Source: an uncultured Verrucomicrobiota bacterium | GTDB taxonomy: Bacteria > Verrucomicrobiota > Verrucomicrobiia > Limisphaerales > CAIYYI01 | NCBI GenBank assembly: GCA_903930345.1 | Contig: CAIYYI010000645.1 | Location: 1-48,961, forward strand | Direction of reading: 5' to 3' | DNA: 48,961 nucleotides | In this document: piece after piece, positions 26,340 to 34,083 of the stretch | Position numbering within the stretch: the first letter of the stretch is position 1 | Layout of the letters: every line of letters begins with the position of its first letter | Notes under the pieces: model-generated | What the model saw: only the letters and a program-made list of their open reading frames with translations | The model's database searches: none | Told to the model about the DNA's origin: nothing | Made by a program: the position numbers and the translations under genes

Positions 26340-28348
26340 GGTTGTGTCGGGCTGCTTGGGCGGGCGGGCATCAGGCGCACCATCACGACGCCGCGCGGCG
26401 GAACGGTGGTTTTGAATTCCCCGGCCTGGACGCCCAGGTTGGTCTGGCGCCACAGGTCGCGCACCATCTGCGGGCCGCCGACCCCGGCGAGCGCCCAGTT
26501 CAGGCTGGCCGGTTCATCAAATTCGCCCTGGTTGAAGAGGCCCACGGCCTTGGTGCCATCGGCCAGATCTTTCACCATGATGAACACCTGCTCGTTCAGG
26601 CGGGTGACGGCGGCGGACTGGCCGAGGGGATCCTGGTCCACCTCGATCACCTCCGGGTTCCCCAGGACATTCAGGGTGAAGTCGTCCACCTTGGACAGGT
26701 CGCCGCTGTAGAAGAGCGGTGAGGCCATGAGGCACCAGAGGGACATGAAGGCGTACTGCTCATTGGGGCTGAGCGAGCAGGGCTGCGGCAGCCCGCCGTT
26801 GCGCGCGTTGCCAATCCAGCCGATTTGCAGGTAATCCGGATCGTTCCAGGCTCCCGGCCGTGAGTAGGCCCGGTATTCGGAATTTTTCAGGGCCACTTCA
26901 AAGATGCGGTCCAATTCAAAACCGAGGTCGCCCGCCGTCCGCCAGCAATGGCCGCCCACGCTTTCCCCCCACTTCCAGACGTCGCCCATCCCGTACTGGC
27001 AGAGGTTGAAAACCATGTCCCGGGGCTGCTCCTTCAGCAGGTCGCCCATTTGCTGGTAAGGTTTTTTCAGGGCGGCAAGGCTGGGATCGGCTCCGGCGAT
27101 CTTGCCGTAGGAGCACCAGTCGTACTTGAGGAAGTCAAAGCCCCATTCGGCATATAGTCGGGCATCCTGGGCCTCGTGCTGGTAGCTGCCGGCAAAGCCG
27201 CCGCAGGTTAGCGGGCCGGGGGAGGTGTAGAGGCCCGCTTTGAGTCCGCGGCCATGGATGTAGGCGGTCAGGGCCTTCATGTCCGGAAAATGCCGGTTGG
27301 GGACCATGTTTCCCTGGTCATCGCGCAAGGGCCCCACGCGGAGGGCATCGGGTTCCCGCTTGGCTTGCGGGGGGGCGTTCATCCAGCAGTCATCGATGTT
27401 GACGTACTCGTACCCCACGTCGGCCAGGCCGCTGTTGATGAGGGTGTCCGCCGCTTCCCGCATCATTTTATCCGTCACCCGGTTGTAGTGGGCATACCAG
27501 TGGTTCCATCCCATGGGAGGGGTCAGGGACAGGGTGTCGCCGCTCTTGATGGTCAGGCTGCGGCTGGCCTGGCCCGCAGGATTTTTCGCGGTCAGGTTCA
27601 CCAGGTAATCTCCGCGTGCGGGGGCGATGCCGGTGATGATGCCGGTGGCGGGATCAAGCTTCAGCGTGTCCGGCAGGTTTCGGGCGGAGAATTCCATCGG
27701 GCGGGTGCCGGTGGCGGGAATGCGGTAGAGAAACGGATGGCCGGGCCGGCAGCCGTAAACCAGAGGGCCATTGAGGCGCGGCGCCGGGCCTGGCTTGGGC
27801 GTCAGGAGATAGGGCTTCTCCTGCGGCTTGGTGACCGCGCGGGGCCGGGGGCCGGACACCTCAAAGCGGGCCTCGGCCCAGTTGGCATGGTCGTAGGACA
27901 CCCCGTCGCCGGCGTCGCCCACGCTCAGGAGGAGCAGTTTGACGCCGCGCAGGTCCAGATCCACTGCCTTGGCGGCCTGGCCCGGCTTCATGGTTCCGGA
28001 CTGCCACAGCGTTTTCCCATCGCCCAGCACCTTGAACTCGACCGAGCCCGCGCCGCCGCAGGCATCATCCACGCCCACCTGGGCGCGGAAGCGTTCCGTG
28101 CCGCCATCCAGCTGGATCCAGAGCGTGGATTTGGCGTGGGTGCCCACGCCCTCGGCATAGGTTTTCCCCGCGATCGCGAGCGGCTTTTCCCTGATGGAGC
28201 GGTTCGTCTGCGCGTGGCCCCAGCCCTGCTGCACCAGCGTTAGATCCAGGGTTTGCAGGGGGATGGATTCCGCGGCGCTGAGGGCCAGCGGTAACGCGGT
28301 CAGCCAGGCCAGGATGCTTGACCAGCGGAGCACCGGGGTGAGGTTCAT
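26336..28348 (-). CDS. Secreted GH27 alpha-galactosidase with N-terminal NPCBM-like and Ig-like domains
   Basis: The product is 670 residues. A signal peptide (ending near LALSAAES) is followed by an NPCBM-type module (about 30-165; YAEGVGTHAKSTLW), a putative-Ig linker (PDTLKLDPATGIITGIAP) and a GH27 barrel starting with LTPPMGWNHWYAHYN. The catalytic Asp residues are visible as D410 (FLKYDWCSYG, nucleophile) and D503 (RPGAWNDPDYL, acid/base). The enzyme should release terminal alpha-galactose from oligosaccharides or galactomannan; alpha-N-acetylgalactosaminidase is an alternative within the family. It leads the ATGA-linked cassette of transporter, mutarotase and GH2. Confidence 0.94.
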   Translation of the reverse strand: MNLTPVLRWSSILAWLTALPLALSAAESIPLQTLDLTLVQQGWGHAQTNRSIREKPLAIAGKTYAEGVGTHAKSTLWIQLDGGTERFRAQVGVDDACGGAGSVEFKVLGDGKTLWQSGTMKPGQAAKAVDLDLRGVKLLLLSVGDAGDGVSYDHANWAEARFEVSGPRPRAVTKPQEKPYLLTPKPGPAPRLNGPLVYGCRPGHPFLYRIPATGTRPMEFSARNLPDTLKLDPATGIITGIAPARGDYLVNLTAKNPAGQASRSLTIKSGDTLSLTPPMGWNHWYAHYNRVTDKMMREAADTLINSGLADVGYEYVNIDDCWMNAPPQAKREPDALRVGPLRDDQGNMVPNRHFPDMKALTAYIHGRGLKAGLYTSPGPLTCGGFAGSYQHEAQDARLYAEWGFDFLKYDWCSYGKIAGADPSLAALKKPYQQMGDLLKEQPRDMVFNLCQYGMGDVWKWGESVGGHCWRTAGDLGFELDRIFEVALKNSEYRAYSRPGAWNDPDYLQIGWIGNARNGGLPQPCSLSPNEQYAFMSLWCLMASPLFYSGDLSKVDDFTLNVLGNPEVIEVDQDPLGQSAAVTRLNEQVFIMVKDLADGTKAVGLFNQGEFDEPASLNWALAGVGGPQMVRDLWRQTNLGVQAGEFKTTVPPRGVVMVRLMPARPSSPTQP

Positions 28349-28406
28349 GGGGGTAGGTTATCAGGTAGGGTTCAGGGGCGACAATGATGTTTTACCGGCG
28401 CGTCGC

Positions 28407-31400
28407 TCATTGTTGCCGGGTCAGCAGATCCGCCGCTGCTGCGTGGTTGGGGTCCTTTTGGAGCACTTGGCGCAGCAGTCCCAGCCCCTTTTGCTTGCGT
28501 CCCAAGCCCAGGCAGGCCTGGGCCTCCAGAAAGTCGGCGGTGATCGCCTGGCGCTGCTGCAAGTCCTCATTGAACAGCAGCAGGGTGGGCAGCGAGGTGG
28601 CGAAGTAGTCGATCTGCGCCTGCTTCCGCCGCAGTTGCCGGGCATAAGCCTGCAGTTCCTGTAGCAGTCGCTGCCCGCGCCGGGGCTGGCGCAGCCGGGT
28701 CCAGGCCAGGGCGGCGTAATAGGTCATCTCCGAGTAGGCGCGCACGCTCATTTCCTGGAAGTCGCCCTTGAAATGGGCGGCCGCCATCCAGTGGCATCGC
28801 GCCGCCCCGGGATCGCCGGCGGCGGCGCACGCCTCGCCCAGCCAGTAGTGGATGTCGCTGTGGTTGCCGAGCACATGCCGGGCTTCCCCCAGGTTTTTGG
28901 GGGCCTCCAGGGCGGCGGCAAAGTGGTCCCGGGCGGCGACCGGCTTCCTGTCCTTCAAAGCCAGCCGGCCCAGCGCAAGGTGGGTGTGGGTGTGCTGCCC
29001 CAGGGCGAGGCCCTCGCCCCCTTCCCAGGGTTGGAACTTGCGCCCGGCCAGCCGGGCCAGGGCTTGCGGGTGGCGTCCGGTCCGGTTGTACAGGGCGCAC
29101 AGCTCCACGGTCAGGTCGTCGCGCGCGGCCACCAGGTGTCTGTGTTGCTCCAGGGCGTGGAGTCGGCGGGCGGGTGCCACTCCCAGCCGCTTCCACAATT
29201 GGTCCCGTTCGTACAGCAGGCGGGCATCCTGCGGGTTCAGGGCAAAGGCCCGCTCGTAGGCCTGGCGGGCCTTCTGCGGCTTGTGTAGCACGTTGAAATA
29301 ACCGATGCCCAGGTTGCGCCAGGCGATGGCGTTGGCGGGATCGGCCGCCACGCTCTTTTCCCAGGCCCGGATGGCTTCCGGGTGCCGGCGTCGATCATAG
29401 AGCAGGTTGCCCAGGTAGTAGTGCGCCCGGGCGTCCCTGGAGTTGGCTCGCAGGGCGCTCTCCAGGACCAGGATTTCCTCCAGGCGGGAGGGGAAGCAGT
29501 AATCGGGTGACGCCTGGGCGCCGGCGGAATAATGGTGGGCGGCCAGGGTGCTTTTTCCCTGCTTTTCCCGTAGCCAGCCCAGCGTGTAGGCCAGGATCGG
29601 GGCGGTCCCGGGAGTGCCCGTGGAAGGGGCTTCTTGCAGCAGTTCCGCCGCCTCGGAATAAAACCCTGCCCGGGCGAGGTCAAAGGCCAGGTCCAGCCAG
29701 ACTTGGAGATCGTTTGTCAGCGGCTCCTGCAGCTGCCAGCTGGACCACTGATCCAGCCGGTCCAGCTGCGCGGTTTCGCGGGCCAGGGCACGGGCTGTTT
29801 CCACCTGTCCCAGCCGGCCCAGAACCATGGCTTTCAGGTTGCGGGCGCGCAGGTTGTCGGTGTTCCAGCGCAGCGCGCGGTTCAGGTGGTCAAGGGCGGT
29901 GGCCCAATCCGAGCGGCGGCAATCCAGCTCCGCCAGCGCATGGTAGGCGGCGCCTTGCCAGGCCTGATTCCAGGCGGCTTTGTAGAAGGCGGCGTAGGCC
30001 TCCTCGAACCGCGGGTCGGCGGTGGTTCCCCGGGCGAGGCGGTCCAGCTGAAACCGCAGGCAGAGGCCCAGGTGGTAGTGCGGTTCGCCATCCGCCGGGT
30101 TCGGGTTGCGCAGCGTCAGGCGCGCGATGGCCGTGCGGAAATGCGCCTCGGCCGGGGCCCACTCCCCGCGCTGGAGATGCCAGCGTCCCAGGGCGTTGTT
30201 GCAGCGGGCGTCCTGCGGATCGCGCCGCAGGGCTTCCCGCCAGTAGAGGGTGGGGCAGCGGGTGGCGTGCCGGTATTGTTCCAGGTGCAGGCCGGTGACG
30301 TAGAGCTCATCCGCGCTGCCCACCTTCGCGGGGGATGGGGGTTCGGTGGCGGGCTGGGGCACCGGGGCGTCCTGCCGGGGGACTGGCTGATAGGCGATGA
30401 TTTCGGTGCCATCCGCCGTCTCCACCCGCAGGCGCAGCTCGGCCACTGCGGCTCCCTGGGGCAGGGGGCAGGTTTTCACCAGGGCCTGCCCGGGGGCCAG
30501 CGTCTGCCGTTGCTGCCAGAGCTGGGATTGGCCCCGCAGCAGGATGATCCGGGCGTTTTTGAACACCTGCGAGACCGACACGCCGATCCGGACGGTTTGC
30601 TGATCGGCCGAGAGGTGCAGGGCGGCTTCCCGGTTGGCGTGGGTGGCCGGCCCGATCTTCTGGATCGGGTACCAGTATTGGCTCCAGGTTTTGGTTTCGC
30701 CCGGCTGCAAAAACGAGAAATCAGGATGGTTATCGGTGTACACCCCGGCCATCAGTTCGATGTACGGGCCATCGGCGTCGGTCAGATTGCGGTCCCAGGC
30801 GTAGCCAAATTCGTGGTTGCCCCAGGTCCACTGCTTTTTTCCGGGGGAGATGTGGTGGTTGGCGATGTGGACCAGCCCGGCTTTTTTCAGGTGGTCGTAG
30901 CCCCCGAAGAAATCCTGGCTGGAGCCCATCGCCATGTAGGAGCAGGGGGTGGGGATGTTGGCGTACCAGCCGAGGTCGTCGGGGGCGTATTCCACGGGGG
31001 CCTGCCCGCCGCAGTGCGGGGGGACGTGCGTGGCCGGGCGCTCGGCGCGCGGCACGCCGTCGCGGGCGCGGGACCCGTAGTCGATGCCGTAGTAATGCCC
31101 GTGGCAGCGGGGGTAGGCGCTCATCGCCCGCTTGGCGTGGTCGGCCACATGGGTTACGTCGGGCGGGAAAAAGGACTGGTAGCCCTCGTGCACCCGCGCG
31201 GCCACGTTGGCCCACCAGAGGAACGTCTGGGTCAGGGCGGTCCGGTTGTAGGCGCGCACTTTCACCTCCAGCACGGCCTGCCCGGGGCGCAGGCAAACCC
31301 CGTGCATCCCTTTCATCCGGGCCATCGGATCGTGGTCTCCCAGCCACACGGTCTGGCTGCCGTCGGGGCCGGCCTCAATGGCATAATCGACCGGCATGAA

Positions 31401-31841
31401 CGTCGCGGGCCGGTGGTGCTGCGGCCAGTTGAACTCGATGCCGCCGGAGATCCACGGCCCGGCCAGCCCCACCAGGGCCGGCTTGATGACCTGCTGGCGA
31501 TAGATGAAATCGTAGCCGTTGGTCTTGTCCTGGGCCACGTGGATGCGCCCGCCAATCTCGGGCAGGATCATCACTCGCAGGTATTCATTCTCCAGCCAGA
31601 TGGCCTGCCAGCGCCGGTCGGTTTTGGTCTCGGCGATCCGGTCGGTGAAGGGCAGGGGATAGACTTTCCCGCTGCTCCCCTGGTAAACCCGCTTTTCCAG
31701 GAACATCGGGTTCCGGTCGGGCGGCGCCGGTTCGTAGGTGGGGATCACCACCTGCTCCACGCGAACCTGCACGGGCACCAGGCCCGGTTGGCCGGCCGGC
31801 CGGCGCACGCGGGGTCGGGTTGCCGCTGTTGTTTTTGCCAT
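28407..31841 (-). CDS. DUF5107 and TPR-repeat protein of the glycoside locus
   Basis: The product is 1144 residues with no clear signal peptide. The N-terminal third (about 30-400) is a DUF5107 domain, a mutarotase-like beta-sandwich, with LPEIGGRIHVAQDKTNGYDF, GIEFNWPQHHRP and NHEFGYAWDRN. From about residue 540 to the end there are many TPR units (for example LGNLLYDRRRHPEAIRAWEKS). Proteins of this build commonly lie beside glycoside hydrolases. Their biochemical role is not established; sugar-ring binding or processing is a reasonable guess. It is divergent from the AraC regulator and 58 bp upstream of the GH27 gene, so it probably heads the operon. A leaderless-type promoter lies at 31848-31876. 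Confidence 0.88.
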   Translation of the reverse strand: MAKTTAATRPRVRRPAGQPGLVPVQVRVEQVVIPTYEPAPPDRNPMFLEKRVYQGSSGKVYPLPFTDRIAETKTDRRWQAIWLENEYLRVMILPEIGGRIHVAQDKTNGYDFIYRQQVIKPALVGLAGPWISGGIEFNWPQHHRPATFMPVDYAIEAGPDGSQTVWLGDHDPMARMKGMHGVCLRPGQAVLEVKVRAYNRTALTQTFLWWANVAARVHEGYQSFFPPDVTHVADHAKRAMSAYPRCHGHYYGIDYGSRARDGVPRAERPATHVPPHCGGQAPVEYAPDDLGWYANIPTPCSYMAMGSSQDFFGGYDHLKKAGLVHIANHHISPGKKQWTWGNHEFGYAWDRNLTDADGPYIELMAGVYTDNHPDFSFLQPGETKTWSQYWYPIQKIGPATHANREAALHLSADQQTVRIGVSVSQVFKNARIILLRGQSQLWQQRQTLAPGQALVKTCPLPQGAAVAELRLRVETADGTEIIAYQPVPRQDAPVPQPATEPPSPAKVGSADELYVTGLHLEQYRHATRCPTLYWREALRRDPQDARCNNALGRWHLQRGEWAPAEAHFRTAIARLTLRNPNPADGEPHYHLGLCLRFQLDRLARGTTADPRFEEAYAAFYKAAWNQAWQGAAYHALAELDCRRSDWATALDHLNRALRWNTDNLRARNLKAMVLGRLGQVETARALARETAQLDRLDQWSSWQLQEPLTNDLQVWLDLAFDLARAGFYSEAAELLQEAPSTGTPGTAPILAYTLGWLREKQGKSTLAAHHYSAGAQASPDYCFPSRLEEILVLESALRANSRDARAHYYLGNLLYDRRRHPEAIRAWEKSVAADPANAIAWRNLGIGYFNVLHKPQKARQAYERAFALNPQDARLLYERDQLWKRLGVAPARRLHALEQHRHLVAARDDLTVELCALYNRTGRHPQALARLAGRKFQPWEGGEGLALGQHTHTHLALGRLALKDRKPVAARDHFAAALEAPKNLGEARHVLGNHSDIHYWLGEACAAAGDPGAARCHWMAAAHFKGDFQEMSVRAYSEMTYYAALAWTRLRQPRRGQRLLQELQAYARQLRRKQAQIDYFATSLPTLLLFNEDLQQRQAITADFLEAQACLGLGRKQKGLGLLRQVLQKDPNHAAAADLLTRQQ

Positions 31842-31847
31842 GGTTTC

Positions 31848-31876
31848 AGCCTAGCGGAACCGGTGCCCCCTGGGAA
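31848..31876 (-). promoter_or_regulatory. Promoter of the DUF5107-TPR / galactoside operon
   Basis: On the minus strand: TTCCCA (31876-31871), a 17-bp spacer and TAGGCT (31853-31848). Six nt then separate the -10 from the ATG at 31841. The weak match to consensus is what one expects of an activator-dependent promoter, and the AraC gene starts across it on the other strand. Confidence 0.4.
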
Positions 31877-32819
31877 TGGAGGATGCGATGATAGATATGG
31901 ATTATTCTCTGATCGCTGGTACCGTGGCCCGGTGTCTGCCACGTTCAAAAGCGAGGGTTTTCCCGGGCAGCGCAGCGTGGTGCTGCCGCGGGCAGTGCTG
32001 GCCCGCGCCCGGGGGCAGATGGCGCTCGCCGGCTTGCTGCCCACGGACATCGGCTACTTTCCCAAGGCGGCCGGGCATTACCGGCAGCGCGCGGAAGGGG
32101 TTGACCAGGCCATCTTCATCCACTGCGTCAAAGGGGGCGGCTGGGCGGAGCTGGCCGGGGTGCGGCACCCGGTCCGGCCCGGCGATCTGCTGGCGGTCCC
32201 CCCCGGCCTGGCGCACGCTTACGGGGCGGCGGAGCACCAGCCATGGACAATCCTGTGGTTTCACGCCGCCGGGCACCTGGTGCCGGGCCTGCTGGCCGAG
32301 CTGGGGGTGACCGCGGCGCAGCCGGTGGTTTACCTCGGCGAGGATCCGCAATTGCTGACCCTTTTTGAGGAGGCCCTGGGCGTGCTGGAACAGGGGTATG
32401 CGCCGGGGCAACTGCACTACGCCGCCCGTACCCTGCTGCATCTGGTCGGGGCCATGATCTGGCATCGCCAGCGCAACTGGCGCAATGAGCCCGATCCGGG
32501 CCAGAAGGTGGCGCAGAGCATCCTTCACATGAAACGGCATCTGGACCAGTCCCTGCGCATGGCCGCCCTGGCGGCCATGGCCAATCTCTCAGTCTCTCAT
32601 TACAGCACCCTGTTCAGGGAGCAGACTGGTTACTCTCCCATTGATTACCTGATCCGGCTGCGCATGCACCGCGCTTGTCAGATGCTGGACACCACCGGCC
32701 TCAGTGTGAAGGAAATCGCCACCCGGCTGGGATACGAGGATCCGCTCTATTTTTCCCGCCTGTTCCGCACGGTCAATGACGTGCCACCCAGTGAGTATCG
32801 ACGCCTGCACAAGGGGTGA
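31863..32819 (+). CDS. AraC-family transcriptional regulator (start uncertain)
   Basis: The product is about 318 residues. An N-terminal cupin-type AraC-binding domain (IFIHCVKGGGW, GDLLAVPPGLAHAY) precedes two HTH motifs at the C-terminus (ANLSVSHYSTLFREQTG; VKEIATRLGYEDPLYFSRLFR). It is the likely sugar-responsive activator of the divergent glycoside operon. The start is a puzzle. The conserved-looking N-terminus (YGLFSDRWYRGPVS) has no ATG in frame. GTG 31863 is the nearest upstream start in frame, and GTG 31932 is a later option. The strong GGAGG with ATG at 31888, and the ATG at 31876, are both in another frame. A one-base indel near 31890-31910 or a non-standard start may be involved. 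The large open frame extending back to 29634 is a shadow. Confidence 0.85.
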   Translation: MPPGNGGCDDRYGLFSDRWYRGPVSATFKSEGFPGQRSVVLPRAVLARARGQMALAGLLPTDIGYFPKAAGHYRQRAEGVDQAIFIHCVKGGGWAELAGVRHPVRPGDLLAVPPGLAHAYGAAEHQPWTILWFHAAGHLVPGLLAELGVTAAQPVVYLGEDPQLLTLFEEALGVLEQGYAPGQLHYAARTLLHLVGAMIWHRQRNWRNEPDPGQKVAQSILHMKRHLDQSLRMAALAAMANLSVSHYSTLFREQTGYSPIDYLIRLRMHRACQMLDTTGLSVKEIATRLGYEDPLYFSRLFRTVNDVPPSEYRRLHKG

Positions 32820-32868
32820 GCATGCGCCTTGGTGCCGACGCATGATTCAATCGGGAAAGTGGTGAGGA

Positions 32869-34002
32869 TCAAGGCCAAACCACCCGGAAAAAACGTCCCG
32901 GCTGGCCTTGGTTGGTCAGGGTGTAGCTGCAGTTGGTGGTGGTGGCGGAAATGGTGGCGGCATTGGTCCAAGTTTTCAGATCCGTGCTGGCTTGCACGGA
33001 CCAGTTCACGTTGCTGGGGCTTTGCCACCGGAGCACCCGGTCGCTGCCGGTTTTGGCGGTGGGGCGGGGCAGGGTGACCGTGTTGGTCACGGGAAAACTG
33101 ATGCGAAAATCCTTCAACACCGGCATGTGTTGCAGGGCGCTGACATCCGTGGATAGGATCGGGCTCACCGCACCCAGGGGGGAGTACACCCGGGAATCAA
33201 ACACCAACCCATCAGCATAGGAACGGGCACCGATCAGCACAGGCACCAGATTGGTGGCCAGGGTATGGCTCGGCAGCACGTAATCATACGGTTTGTTGCG
33301 CCCGTTGTTGGTGTTCTCATTTGCTGAGGCGGTGCCGTCGTCTGGGATATTGGCGTCGCTGAGGAAGGTTTTGAAGGTACTCAGGCACGCTTCCGAGCGG
33401 GAGTCGGTGTTGCAATCTCCGGCGACCACGATCCAGGCATTGGCGGGGAAATTCGCCTGGATCAGCGTTTTGAGGTTGGTGGCCTCCGTCGCCCGGCGAC
33501 TGGAGGAGTCGCTGCTGGCTTTGAGATGCACACTGACCACGTACAGATCCACCGGGCCGGGCACATCGATTTGAGCCCAGGCAAAACCCCGGTCCGGTAT
33601 TTCGACATCATCCCAGCTTCCCGCCTGCCGCATCGGATATCGGCTGATGATGCCATTGGGTATGGCATAGCCCGTTTCGCGGAAATATTGAAAGATGGTC
33701 CCAAAGGCGGTGTTGACGAAAGCGCGGATGTCCGCGTCAGAGTTGCTCAAATATTTGAATTCCTGGATGGCAACGATATCCGGCTGTAGTCCTTGGAACA
33801 GGCGAATGCCTGCGGCATCATACGTCTGCGAATTCCCCGTGAGGTTGCCCGCCATGATGCGGAGGGTGATATTGCTGGTGTTCACCACCGCGAGTTGGGC
33901 GGCCAGGATTCCAGGCCAGAGCAAACCGGCCAAAAGGAAAGGGCCGGTCTGACGCCAACAGCGACTGTTGATCAACGATAACCACATGCGGCGGCCAATC
34001 AT
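32869..34002 (-). CDS. Secreted endonuclease/exonuclease/phosphatase-fold protein
   Basis: The product is 377 residues with a signal region (FLLAGLLWPGILAA). The EEP fold shows IMAGNLTG at the first strand, DIVAIQEFKYL (catalytic Glu), SVHLKAS, VVAGDCNTDSRSE and KPYDYVL. The final His-box is SALQHMPV in place of the usual SDHxPV, so the SDH aspartate is not obvious. The family hydrolyses phosphodiesters in DNA, RNA or lipids. The C-terminal 70 residues (WSVQASTDLKTWTN, GRFFRVVW) form the same STxLxxW-type domain as the protein at 2107-4503. Exported nuclease or phosphodiesterase activity could serve phosphate scavenging (inference). ATG 33987 is an alternative start. Confidence 0.85.
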   Translation of the reverse strand: MIGRRMWLSLINSRCWRQTGPFLLAGLLWPGILAAQLAVVNTSNITLRIMAGNLTGNSQTYDAAGIRLFQGLQPDIVAIQEFKYLSNSDADIRAFVNTAFGTIFQYFRETGYAIPNGIISRYPMRQAGSWDDVEIPDRGFAWAQIDVPGPVDLYVVSVHLKASSDSSSRRATEATNLKTLIQANFPANAWIVVAGDCNTDSRSEACLSTFKTFLSDANIPDDGTASANENTNNGRNKPYDYVLPSHTLATNLVPVLIGARSYADGLVFDSRVYSPLGAVSPILSTDVSALQHMPVLKDFRISFPVTNTVTLPRPTAKTGSDRVLRWQSPSNVNWSVQASTDLKTWTNAATISATTTNCSYTLTNQGQPGRFFRVVWP

Positions 34003-34047
34003 CCACTTCTTAAAGCATATTTCAAGTCGGCGTCGCTTTTAATTCCA

Positions 34048-34076
34048 TAGCCAAGTTTCAGGGGCTCGCCTAAACT
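34048..34076 (+). promoter_or_regulatory. Promoter of the sulfatase-like gene
   Basis: TAGCCA (34048-34053), a 17-bp spacer and TAAACT (34071-34076). The -10 ends 7 nt before ATG 34084, so a leaderless transcript is predicted. Confidence 0.42.
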
Positions 34077-34083
34077 GGGGCGC

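Noticed and set aside
29634..31862. Forward frame continuing into the AraC gene
   Set aside because: Shadow of the DUF5107-TPR gene; only the part after about 31863 shows AraC similarity.
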